Assembly (NCBI GenBank): GCA_013399855.1
Contig: VXAY01005274.1
Coordinates: 1,639,371-1,703,370 of the forward strand
Direction: 5' to 3'
From: Oxyruncus cristatus
Lineage: Eukaryota; Chordata; Aves; Passeriformes; Cotingidae
Length of the DNA stretch: 64,000 nt
This document shows positions 32,231 through 43,800 of the stretch, in pieces. The number at the start of each line of letters is the position of its first letter. Positions within the stretch are counted from its first letter, which is position 1. Position numbers and translations under genes: made by a program. The notes below the pieces were generated by a model. The model worked only from the letters and a program-made list of their open reading frames with translations. It was not told the origin of the DNA and made no database searches.

Positions 32231-33660
32231 CATCCCTACATCCCCACCAGGTGCTGCCGCACACCGGGCGTTGAGCATCCCCAGCAGCACCCAGAGACGC
32301 CCCTGTGAAGGGCAGGGGCCTTGAGTGGGGCACCTTCACCTGCCCGCGGGGGTTGTTGGGTTGGGCAGCTTCGGTTTGGGGAAAAAATACTGAATTCCCA
32401 CACACCCAAGCACACCTGCTGTGAGCAAGCACAGCTACCTCAAAAACCCTTCCATATCAGCTCCTTCCTGGTGCCCCTCTTGTCCCAGCCTCTGCCTGGC
32501 CATGGTGCTCATGCCATTGTCATTGTCCCTCTCCCCTCAAGGGAGATCTGGGCTCAGGAGACTTGTGGGGTGTGAGAGAGTGTGCCCCATGTGTGGCAGC
32601 AAGGACAGCGGCTCGTGGCACCCCTCTGGGGGCAGCAGGTTCTGACAGAAACATGTAAATCACACACACCCAGCTATAGCTTGGGAAAGCAATAATTGAA
32701 ATATCAGATGGGCATTAGCAACGGGCCTCAAGGAATTCCCCATTTGGGGCACACTCAGACCAGGACTGCTCAGAGGCAGCAGCCTCTCTCACCCCTCATG
32801 ACCAGCTGGGAGCCAGCTCCTGCCCAGACACTGCTCCCTGCCTGGACGGTGTTTGCTGGTCCCTCCTGTCTGGGTCAGGCCTTGATTTTCTCTCCTAACA
32901 TGGGGTCATCTGTGGTCAGGGCACAGGGTGCCAGGGCTGCCAACACTGGCAGGCTTGGGCTGCTTCGTGGCTGGGAATTGCCAGCCCAACTGAGAGGATG
33001 GGCTCAGGCAGAGACTGCTTCCAGGGCAGGTGCTGACACCTGGGTACCTTCTGTACAACCCAGGAGGGACCCACGAGGTGTTTGCTGCCCCAGAATGGGA
33101 TGAATTGAGAGGCTGCCTTGGCTGTGGGAGGGAGCACCGAATCCTGCCTCAGTTTCCCCAGCTTTGCCATGCAGGCCATTGTGGAGAACAGTGAGTTACT
33201 GTCCGTAAAACGATTTAAAAATGAAAAGGTTCCTGCTGTTCTGTTATTATTGTTATTAATAATATCCTCCAGGCTTTATCACTGAAACTGCTGCTGCAGA
33301 TGGAAGTTTCCCATAGCCACAAACAGTTAAAACTTGATTTAGGGAGCCCCAGTTTATATGAGGAAAACAATTATAAATAAAATTGGTTCAATCAGTGCCG
33401 CTCTAAAGCAGACAAGAGCTGTTACCAGGGAAATAGTGCCATCTCCACCTCAGTCCCCAGCCCCTCCCACGTCAGTGTAAAACTCCCAGAGCTGACCCTT
33501 GCTGTACCCTCAGAGGAGCCCTGCTGACCCGGCTCCTGCAGAGATATCCTACAGCTTCCTGACCTGTTTGTGACGGTTCAGTCCTGTCACGTGCCTGAAA
33601 GCAGGGATGGACAAGCAAATAGGAAACCAGAGCACCACAGACACCAGGAAAAATGTTTGT
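32231..33660. other. Intergenic region between AFAP1L1 promoter and ABLIM3 3' end
   Basis: No gene recognised. It contains an AT-rich block at about 33200-33420 with a perfect MEF2 consensus at 33371-33380 (see findings). The boundary with the ABLIM3 3' UTR is uncertain because no canonical AATAAA was seen. Confidence 0.6.
33371..33380. promoter_or_regulatory. MEF2 consensus site
   Basis: TTATAAATAA fits YTAWWWWTAR. It lies 1.46 kb upstream of the AFAP1L1 start codon, in an AT-rich block that stands out from the GC-rich surroundings. Function is inferred. Confidence 0.35.
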
Positions 33661-34782
33661 GTGGAAACAACCTTATTAGTTTTATGAAAAAATTAAACCA
33701 ACACCCCCCCCCCCCAACCCAATAGGTTGCGGTGGAGGGAACGGTGAATGGCCTTGGGAACGCCCGTCATTCCCAGAGTCTTGCAGAGGGATTCATCAGG
33801 GGCTCAGGCATCCGTGATGGGGTAATTCAGGTAAACCCAGGAGAGGTCCAGCAGTTAGTAGGACTGGCATCCCCACCTTCCTGTCTCTGGTCTTGCCCCA
33901 GCTCCCAGCTGGAATACCCCCACCACTCCCACACGAGTGCTGAGGCCTCAGAGCCCAAGCAGTGGCCCAGGACTGGGTATCCCAGCGTGTCCCCTCTTGA
34001 CCCTGGACAAACCTCAAGAACAGCAAGAAACTGCACAAGGCTTTGGGTGGCTTTGGCTATTTCATTTAAGAAGAGCTTGTTTTTGGGATGGCCTGGAAAG
34101 CCGCTGTTCCAGCACCTTGGGAGGATAAACTGGTAATGTGGGGTTTGCAGGGAAAGCCAACAGCCCTGGAGGCACTGGGGCTCACGCTCTCACCTTGGAC
34201 ATGGGGGTGCACCCAGCTCCCCATGGGGTCCTCACCACTTCTCCTGTCCCCTGCCCCAAGCTCTGCATTTCTGATCCCAAAGGTGCCCCCAGCCATGGCA
34301 TGTAAAGGCAGGGGAGGGCTTTAAGGAGCTCCTACTGAGATCCCACTTTCCTGCAATTGTGTCCAAGGCCTTCTCCAACCCGTAAGTAAATACACAGAGC
34401 AGCTGAGCAGAGGGGGATGGGGCACTCCCACCCCAAACCCCTCCCAGAGCCCTGCTCTCCCCCAGCCCTGGGTGCTGTGGCTGCAGCTGGAAAATCCTCC
34501 CCCTCCCATCATGTCCCCGTGGGGCAGCAGTGACGGACGCCAAGTGCTTCAGGACCCACGTGGCTTTAGCTCCCGGAAGAACTCACGGATTGATACAGAA
34601 ACAAGGTTGGAAAAGTAAAGGAAACACAGAGCATAAAATGATCTGTGAGACTCCAATTCACTCTCAGGGGCGCAGAGGGCACCTCTGCCCCGTACAGCAC
34701 CGAGAATTATTGTAGAGCTGCAATATAGAGATCTCTCTATGTATATATTTATAGGTATGTATATATTTATAGTGCACTGCAT
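33661..34782 (-). other. Probable ABLIM3 3' UTR and flank
   Basis: Sequence beyond the ABLIM3 stop. An AU-rich stretch at about 34700-34785 contains the 14-base direct repeat GTATATATTTATAG at 34741-34754 and 34759-34772. I found no canonical AATAAA on the minus strand; CATAAA and AATAAG variants near 33672-33690 are possible signals. Confidence 0.45.
33704..33715. repeat. C12 homopolymer
   Basis: Twelve cytosines on the plus strand, so a G run in the ABLIM3 transcript direction. The count may be unreliable in assemblies. Confidence 0.85.
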
Positions 34783-34896
34783 TTAAAACAGCCGGGCCTG
34801 CTTCTTCAGCTCATTCCTCTTCCACAGGGCCAGGCGGTCGAACTCAGCGATGGTCATGCCGAAGATCTGGTAGAATTCCTCCTGGGAAAGGTGCCG
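34783..34896 (-). CDS. ABLIM3: ABLIM3 exon 23, villin headpiece and stop
   Basis: 114 nt including TAA at 34785-34783, acceptor TCTCCCCAG. It encodes [20 protein letters not shown] and [17 protein letters not shown]. The conserved KKxARLF tail that contacts F-actin is intact. Confidence 0.98.
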   Translation of the reverse strand, partial: RHLSQEEFYQIFGMTIAEFDRLALWKRNELKKQARLF

Positions 34897-37800
34897 CTGG
34901 GGAGAGACAGGATGCTGGGCCAGAGCTGGGGACTCTGGTCACCACCCAGGGCCGACAGCAACCACCCAGGCTGGAGGGGCTCTGAGGGCATCTCCGGCCC
35001 GCTTGGGGCAATGGGGTGCCACAACTCCCAGCACTTCTCACTCTGGAGAGGGGGAGAACCTGCCTCCCTCCTGCCCCTGCCAAACACAGTGGTGCTGTGG
35101 GCATGAGAAACAGCTTTGCTTGGCCAGTGGAGCAGCAGAACCACTGTGACAGTGCTCCTGGGGAGACATGGAGATGCTTCTACACATCCATGAGCCCCTC
35201 ACAGCCACATGCTGCCTGCTGGGGCTAAAGGGACACCCCACGGGATCAGGTCCTTCTGTGCCCTGAGGAGATAGTCCCCCGTGGAAAAGGCTCTTCTCAC
35301 CTCTAACCGAGTCCTGTCCACATCTTTGGGCAGCTGGTTCCTCCCCCTTGTCTTCACCAGGAGCAGCTCATAGGGGTATATCTGCACAGGGACAGGAAGA
35401 CCATGAGGCAGCTCCGGAGCCAGAGGAAGACAACTGAGGCACACTTGGGAATGAGGCCATGGGGACCACCAGGGCAAAACCTCCTCCTGCCATAATTAGC
35501 AGTGTTTGGGTGGCACAACTGACTCCAGAGACTGGAAGGGACAAGGCGTAGGAGGGACTTGCTCTCAGGGTGATCCTGATCCACCTTAAATCCCCTCGGT
35601 GGCTCTGGAATAGCCAGCGCACTCTGCAAAACCAGGAGGACCCAGTGTCAACTGTTACACCCAGTGTAACAAGTGGGAGTAGGAGATCACCGCACAACCA
35701 CCTTTCTCTGTTCCTCACCCAGGAGACAACTCTGCTCATCCGAGTGCTTGGGACCCTGGCAGCAGGGGACGGACTCTGGTCCGAGCCCCGCAGTCCTGGG
35801 ATGGGGCTGTCAGGTAGGGGACGGAGGGGGACGAAGGCAGGGCATTGCAGGATGAGGGCAAAACTTCCCCCTGAAGAGCCTGGGGACACACACACACATC
35901 TCTGGGATTCCCACCTCTGGCTAACAGCCAATCCTTGCAGCAGAAGCATCTTACCTTGTATTCTGTGGGGAGAGAGAAAAGAGAGACTTAAGCCATGCTG
36001 ACCCCTCTGCTGCCAGGATCTCCCACCATCCTCCCTCCAGCCTCATCTTCCTCAACTGCCTGTGGGACGGGGTTGGCAGCCCCACAGGATCTGGCTCTGG
36101 AATGCCTACAGGGTCCCTGGCCCCCTGGCCCCTTACCTCGCATCCCCCAGTTGACGGCATTCGTGCTGTCGTAGTGGAAAAGCTCAGCACTGGGAGGCTG
36201 TGGGAGGAACAGAGGGAGGAGGAGTAAGAGGGGGTCTCCTCCAGACACTCAGCACGGCATCTCCCACGTTCCCAGGAGAGAAGGCACCCCACCAGGCCAA
36301 AGCAGGACCCGCTTCCCACACCTGGCAGTAGGGAAACTGAGGCAGAAGGAGGTGAAGTGACACGCCTGAGTCATACAGAGGCAGGACCAGAGCTCCTGAT
36401 CCCAAGCTATCACTAGCCCAGGATATGAAGCAAAGCTCTTGTGCTGGAAAGCAACACCAGCATCCCTCTGAAACATGCCTGTGGAAAATTCAGGGCAGGC
36501 ATTGCCTGGACAAAGCACTTTGGACCCCAATAAAGGTCACTGTGGATTGGCACAGGGCAGTGGTGACAGCAGGGATGCAGAGAAGAGAGAAGTAGGACAC
36601 CCTAGTCCTGGAAGGGCAGCACTGGCGGCTTTAAGGAGCCCGAGAAGAATGACAAACAGCACAGAGATGCCTGGCAGCAGCTGGATGTGGGCAGCAGGAA
36701 CTTACCCTGTGCAGCCCATTCCTCCTGTAGGCAGGAAGGGAGGCTGACTTAGAAATGAGGGGATCTGCAAAGAAGCCAGCAAGATGTGTAAGAGAAAATG
36801 CAGGGATGAGCCTCACATCCCAGGACAGCACCCACTGGGCTACCCCGCCTCTGTGGTCCCACGTCACCACCCAGCTCCACAGTCACCCAGCTCTGTCTCC
36901 TTCCAGCTCCAACTCATTTCCAGCCTGGCTTCCTCCTGTGCTGATATTCCTCTCCCCCAGATCCCTTTCCCATGGCAGCCTTCCCACTTCACCCTTCAGC
37001 ACAACACATTCTCCTCTCTCAGTTTCTCTGACTCACCCTCTCCCGGCGCTGCCACCAGCTCTGCCCTCGTTCAGCTCTACCCTTGCCCAGGCTTTCCAGG
37101 GCTCCTTTTTCACTTCCCTTCTTCCCTCCCCGGTCCCAGCACCTCCTCCAGCTTGGGCTCTGGACCCCCCAGGCACGGGCACCAGCCGTGGAGGGCTATA
37201 GGGTCACACACTCACCGCTGTCAGCCAGGTAGTGGGTTCTGGGAGCTGCAAGGGGAGCACAGCCAGGTGTCAGGGAGGACCAAGCACCCCATGCCATGCA
37301 GTGCTGCCTGTTCCCAGCCCCACGGGTCCTCCTTGGGGCTCCCTGAACATCTCCAAACAGCCCCAGCTCCATGAGGGCAGACGTGCCGTGAAGATGGAGA
37401 CCATGGAGCAGGCAGGGCTGTCTGTGCCGCCAGGCTCCCAAGTGCCTCCAGCCCTGTCGCAGCCCCAAGGACAGAGGGGCTGGGTGCCCTGGGTGCTGTG
37501 TGGCAAGAGCAGTGCAAGCAAGGCAGCCCTGGGGCTGCTCAGCAGGTCTGGGGTGCCAGGCAGTCCCAGAGGTGCCATTAGTGAGGCACACGTGCAGCCA
37601 ACCCAAACAGGTCAGAGCAACCCCAGCGTGGCTGTGCCGCCACATTCCCAAGGCACCCTTCAGCCACCCCACAAGGCGCTTCACCAGGTTGCCTGGACAC
37701 CCACTGGGTGATGCCCCATCCCAGCTGGGACACAGGGAATGGATGGAGCTCTCCAGAGTGGAAAAGAGCTTTCTGAGGCCGACTGTATGCCCAGCACCTC

Positions 37801-40800
37801 TCCTCTCCCCTTCCTAGTCTCGTTCTTCCCTCTCCACCCCAGCAAACTTCCCAGAGGGGCTGGGGCCATGCTGGGTGGGACAGACAGACAGACAGGGACA
37901 TCCTTACAGCCGTTGAGGGAGCCCTCATAGCCAGCTGTGTGCAGGGCTTCTCTGCTGCTGGCTGAGCTGCGAGGGGGTGTCCAGGGGTCTGCGTAGGAGC
38001 TGGACCGAGCCTTCATCTCCTCCCTCAGGATCAGCCTGCCAATGCCACTCTGGATCTGGGCACAGGACAGAAAGCCACCTCGCACCCCTCCTTTCCCTGC
38101 CCAGCCCTCCCTGCCCGCTGGCACACCATGACAGGGCATGGCATCTCCTGACATGGGCTCAGCATCTCCCATCTGCTCCCCGACCCCTGGGGATGAGGTG
38201 CTGGGGTGGGGTGGGGTGCCTTGGTTAGGGGGTGTGCTCCCCCTCCTTCAGACCCTGTGCTGGGGGTGGCCAAGGTGGGGAGACGTGGCACAGGGCAGCA
38301 GGGACAGTGGTGGCCCCTTCTTGGGTGGCAGAACCAGGCTGAGGCTCCTGCCCAAAGCCAACCAGGGGCAGTTTGCTGTTGGTTCTCCCTCACCGGGCTG
38401 TGGGCAGGGACATCGCTCACCTTGTGCATGCCCCGGTCGTACCCATCCTCCTCACCACCTGACGAGAACCTCCGGGCCCGGGGCGCTGCAACGAGACACA
38501 TGAGGGGGTCAGATGGGGCCAAAAGTGAAGGCAGGTAGGGAGGAGACACTCCCAGCTGCATGGGGACAGTTGAATCCCAGGGGCTCCCAGGATTTTGGGG
38601 TCACTTTGGCAGGTACCTCAGCCCAACCCCACCTTCGGGTCCAGACACAACTCAGAGCAGGGTTCCCTCCCAGGAACCGGCTGGGTTTGGGGGCAGGAAT
38701 GGGGTTCCTTTTCTCGCAGTCCAGAAGGCATTTATTACCTTTGGGCGAGCCTTGGAAGGGCCAGTACTCCGACTCGGAGTGGTAGTACGGATCCGGGGAG
38801 TAGGCAGGGCTGTACTTGGATGACTGCGCGATGTCTTCGCTGGTTTTGCTTTTTGTTGCTGCAGAGGGGTTGTCTGCAAAAGGAGCAGGTATAGCTATAG
38901 TGAGGGCCTGCAAAGATCCACTCTGGGATGAAGGCAAATCCTCTCCCCTCCCCAGTGACTGCCAGTGACTCATGGCTAGGACAGCCTGTGGCAGAGCTGG
39001 GAATAATCAGCTTTCAAACTGCTGACACCTCCCTGAGACAAGGGTGCTGAGGCAGATGGTGGGGACAGTGACAAGCAGAGGGGCTGTCGCTGATGTGGCT
39101 GGGAAGGGACCCAAATAGCTGAGAGCCCATGGCACCACAAGCACTGGCTCATGCATAGTGCTCACCCCAATCCCAGTCCCACCAGTGCCACCAACCTCCC
39201 TGTGCTGTCCTGTCACCCTTAAGTGAGACAGGGGATGGACGAAGGCTCAGTCCCAGCAGGGAAAGGGCTCTTGGGGTTACTGCTGGGGGAAGGTGGCAGT
39301 GGGCTGTGCAGGAGGGAGGGAGCAGAGGGGCTCTGGCAGGGCCTTGGCCCCCATGGCAGGGACACACGGATTGAGCCTCAGCAGCATAGATGAGAAACGC
39401 AGAAGGGAGTCCTGCTGCACCAGAGGCTGGGAGACTCGCAGGAGAAGGAGCACCAGGGACAGGAGGTGTAGGAGGGCCATCCCACCACCTCCAGCAGGCA
39501 CAGGGGACCCAGTCAACAGCAGGTACTTACAGCAGGAGGAGCAGCCAGCAGCGGGGCAGTGGGAGTTGGGCAGGAGGGAAGGGAGAGCACAGGGAGAGAG
39601 AGGGATCACAGTTACTGCTGGGGGGAGCTGCTGTCCCTCTACGTGCAGAAGCAAGCGGGGACAATGCAATCCATCCCCACTGAGAGACACAAACACCCTC
39701 CCCACCCTGCAACACCCCCCAGGCCTGTTTCACCCTGGAGCATCTATCCAGGATGGGCTGTGACTTTTCTCCAGGGCTCCATGTGAAAATACAAATTACC
39801 TTTTTCATTATCTGTCTGAGGCTGCTCTGGCTTCTGGCCTCAGCAATCAACGGCCACCCTTGTCCCCTCTGCCACCCCATTATGGCCTTGTTCGCCCTCC
39901 CACAGCTACCCCGGTGCTGCTGACAGCCTTCTCCTCCACCTCTCATAACAGGGATGTGGTCCAAAGCTCGGTCTCTCTCCCACTGAACCTTGCACTCTGC
40001 TGTCCAGAGGGGAAGCAGGAGCATCAGACCACCAGCGCCCAGCACCCAAACATCTTGTCCCGATGCCTGCCCTCATCTCCCACCCTGCCCCTGGACATGA
40101 CTCAGCTGCACTGAGCCCCACGCTGGCCCCGTCGCCGTGGGGACATGGGGATGGACACGCAGCAGGCAGATCGTACCGTGGCGCTTGTAGATGGGGGGCT
40201 TCCGGTAGATGTTACTCTCGCCGGCAGCTGGTGGAAGAAGAAGAGAGAGAAAAAGGGAAGAAAGAAGGGCAGAAGGAGAAAGGGGAGGTCAGTGTGGGCA
40301 TGCCGAGAGTTGATAGGACAGAGGTCCTGCAGGTGACACTACCCCCACAGCCACATTTCCATCACACAAACGCCTCCGGGCCCACGTATCCCACGGGAGC
40401 GCAGCTCCGGGCCGGCGTCCCGGGCAGCAGGAATGCGGTCCCGGACAGCAGGAGCGCCGTCCCAGGCTGCCTGCGGGCAGTGGTGAGCAGAGGCCATGCA
40501 GTGAGCGCCCAGCGTCAGCATGCACGGGTGCGGCGGGCACAGCCAGAGCCGCCGGCCGCCCCTGCCAGCCGGCAGCGAGGCACCACCGCTCGCCCTGCGG
40601 CGGTTTCTCGGGGTGCCAGCGCCTGGAAGAACGGCCTGCGAGCTACCTGGGGTGAGACAACATCAGCCAAAGCCTCTTTCCGCAGCAGAGAGAGAAAGGA
40701 GCGAGTTGGGAGGGAAAGCGAACTGGAGCCTGGCACCGAGAGCTACAGCTCCCGCGCAGGGCAGGCAGCAGAGCTGGCGGAGCAGGGAGGGGGCCATCCA

Positions 40801-43800
40801 TAAACCACTGACCGGCAGCGGGAGGGCAAGGCAGGGCGGGCAGCGGGGCCAAACCCTGGCAGGGACGGGATGGGAGCTGGGGACCAGGGTGGGGAGCCTC
40901 TGGGTGTCCTCACGGTGCTGTCCCAGGGCATCAGCTACGCACTGTGGAGGGTCCCACGCTTCGGAGGAGGACGAGGGCAGTGGGAGATGCCTACAGCTGA
41001 GTGCGGCTGTCTGGGGTTCTGACCCCCCTGCGTGTGCTGAAGGATGATGGGCAGCTCTGCCTGCTTCCCACCCCACTCTCCATTTCTGCCCGCTCCGTCC
41101 CCGTTCCCGTGGGCTCTGCGTGGCTGGGAGCGGGTGGTGGCCCTTACCTGGTGGCCCCCTGCAATCCCTGCAGAAGGGGAGCAGGCATCTGGCAAGCCCA
41201 GAAGACTCTGGGGGGAGGGAGCGGCGGGCCCTAGGGGGAGTATAAAATAGTCATCTGTAGCGGATGGGTGTGGAAAGGCCTCCGGCAGACACGCTTCGGC
41301 TGGTGATCCTGGGGGGAGGCAGGGGAGGGGGCAGGCTCTCACCAGGGGACTCATCTTCGTGTGGGGAGTGGAGGAAGGTCAGGGAAGAGGGAGAAGAGGG
41401 ATGTTGCAAGGATCAAGCAGACTCCGGATGGCTCTGGGACCTCCGGGTGGTGATGGGGAGGGAGGAGGGTTCAAGCTGCAGGTCCTGTTTATGGATGGCC
41501 TCTACCAGGGGTAGATCCTGCTGCCAGCTGGCTCTAGGCAGGCGGCGGAGCTACGCATGCGACACAGCGGGGACGGCACATGCGGGCATGCCACAGACAC
41601 GGCGCTTCCCCAGGGACCGGGGCGCCCCAGAGCCTACCTGGGATGTGGAAATGCTTGGGTGCTTGGTATGAGGTTGGAGTGGAGGACCTCACATCTAACT
41701 GGCTATAGTAGGGGGAGCTGCGCCCGCTCTCGGTGCCTACGCGGTGCCGAGCAGAAGCAGCCGTAAGTGACCGAGAGAGAGAACAAGAGGCAGAAGAAAA
41801 TGGGTGTTAAATGCAGCGGTGTTAGAAGAGCAGGGGCGACCCACGTGGCGGGGGTGACAGGGACGTGAGCCGGGCCGTGATCCAGGACGGGGAGTGATGG
41901 AGCAGGGGGAGATTTCCCGCATCTCCAGAGGAGGATGGGATGCAGAGGAAACCCGGCGTGCAGGTGCTGGTACAGGACAGCCAGCTGCCCCACCGCTGGT
42001 GACAGGAAAGCCGAGCGTGCTGCAGAGACAAACGGTGACGGACCCTTGGCGGTGAAGCGCTGGGGTTTGCGGGACCTCCGGACTTACTGACCTCAGTCGT
42101 TCCTCCCCAGCTCCCAAGGACAGGAGACATGGCACAGGCACACTCTGCTTCCCCCTGACATGCTCCGGGGTGTGCGTGCATGCACAAGGCGTGCGTAAGG
42201 ACCTCCCTTACAGCACTGGCTGGGCACAGGCACTCTCGTGCACACCCCTCCCAGAGCTACCAACACAGCTGAGAGGGTCTTCACCAGACCTAGAAGTCAC
42301 CTGCCTCCCCACCCCATCCTCCATGAGCCCCAGCTCAGGTCTGAGCCACAAAGTCTTCTCAGCATCTCCTTGCTGCTCACAAGACAAGAGCCGGGGGAAC
42401 CAGAGGATGCACAGAGCAGAGTTGGTCACTGCCTCCCTGACGGACACGCCTCCACCCCAGGCCTCCTGCCGGCTTGCCGGAGGAGAGATCACAGAAGTCT
42501 CAGGGACATTTTGGTGATCCCCACTCCACCTGGGGGTCTGAGCTTAGCTCAGCCTGGGGTTGCAGCTGAAATCCTCACCTGAGCGGTAGAAATGGTGGGG
42601 GGACCTGGGGATGGTGGGGGACATGCCCTGGCGGCTGTAGGTGGGGGAGTCGATGTAGCCAGGGCTGGAGGCTCGCCTCTGCCGTGTGTCAAAGCTCTCA
42701 TAGATGTCCTGGGGATGGGAAGGTGTGGAGAGAGTGGTGTTAGAGCTGGCAGGAGGTGTCCCATGGATGGGAATCCCTGTGCCTGGGACAGCCCGGGAGG
42801 GTGCTCTGCACTGTGACACTATGGGCAGTGCATCTCCTGGCTAGAGGGGGTCCCCACCCTGCTCTGCCTCCCCTGCTGCCAAAGCACAGGCAGCAAAGCT
42901 CAGAGTTTAGACCAGGTGACAGTGTCCAGCCAGAGGCTTTTTGCCTGGAGATCGTCTCCTTCCCCTGTGATTGGTTCTGCACCCCGGGTCCATTCTGCCA
43001 GGGAGGGATTGCACCCTGTTCTCCTCAGGGCCTGAGGGACAGGACTCTCCTGGACGGGGGTCCCACCCTGGGGCAGCCAACTGCTGCGGGGGGATGATCA
43101 GCAGAGCCCCAGCTGTCTCTGGGCAGAGGGACATCCTGCAGCAGCAGCAGGTGACAGACCCCCCAGTGCCCACAGGGGCATTACCTGTGAGTATGGGGAG
43201 AGGGTCCCCAAGGACTGGAGGCAGCAGGAGGCAAAGTGGGGAGGAAAAGAGAGAGAGACAGATAGCACATGGTTAAGAGAAGCAGTGACAGACCAGGATC
43301 CCACAGCAGCTCATTTTCTCCAAGTTACAGCTGTCAGGCAGTTCGGGTGGCTGGTGGTACAGGACACTGGGCAGAGAGCCCCTGGCCAAGAAGGGAACTA
43401 GCATGAGGAACCAGCATCCTGCACCCCTTCTCAGAGACCTCAGTGGAGCTGCAATGGGGGAAGGCAGCTGCTGGCCCCTGGGTGCTCCACAGTGGGCTGT
43501 GGCCATGCTGCCTGCACCATGCTGGCAGGGGCTGGAGGAAGCCAGGCTTGGGACAAAACCTTGGGGCTGGTGATGTAAGAGATGCTCCTGCTGCTGGCCA
43601 TCACCAAGTCCCCTTCCATGACCACCTCAGGTGCCCCATCTCTGTGTGAGCTGCTCAGACCTTCATCTTCCATGGACTTACTGAACTCATGCAGCAGTCC
43701 CAGCCTGCCTGAGCAGGCAGGACAGTCCCATGCCACGTGCTGCTGGGGCATCGTCTCATCACACTCTTGTGGAATCACACTGAACAGGCCCCTTCCCCTG

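Larger units (their letters stand above)
34897..43184 (-). other. ABLIM3 introns between exons 11 and 23
   Basis: Introns longer than 300 bases include 34897-35300, 35382-35954, 36198-36705, 36765-37215, 37246-37907, 38056-38420, 38874-40176, 40228-41637, 41737-42578 and 42709-43184. Features seen are a CpG-rich block at 40366-40650, a candidate 60-nt exon at 41148-41207 and a GACA repeat near 37880-37894. Confidence 0.75.

Noticed and set aside
39526..39540. Strong minus-strand donor GCT|GTAAGTACC in ABLIM3 intron
   Set aside because: No AG acceptor lies at a usable distance upstream; the preceding 60 nt of pyrimidine-rich sequence contain none. Treated as a decoy donor.
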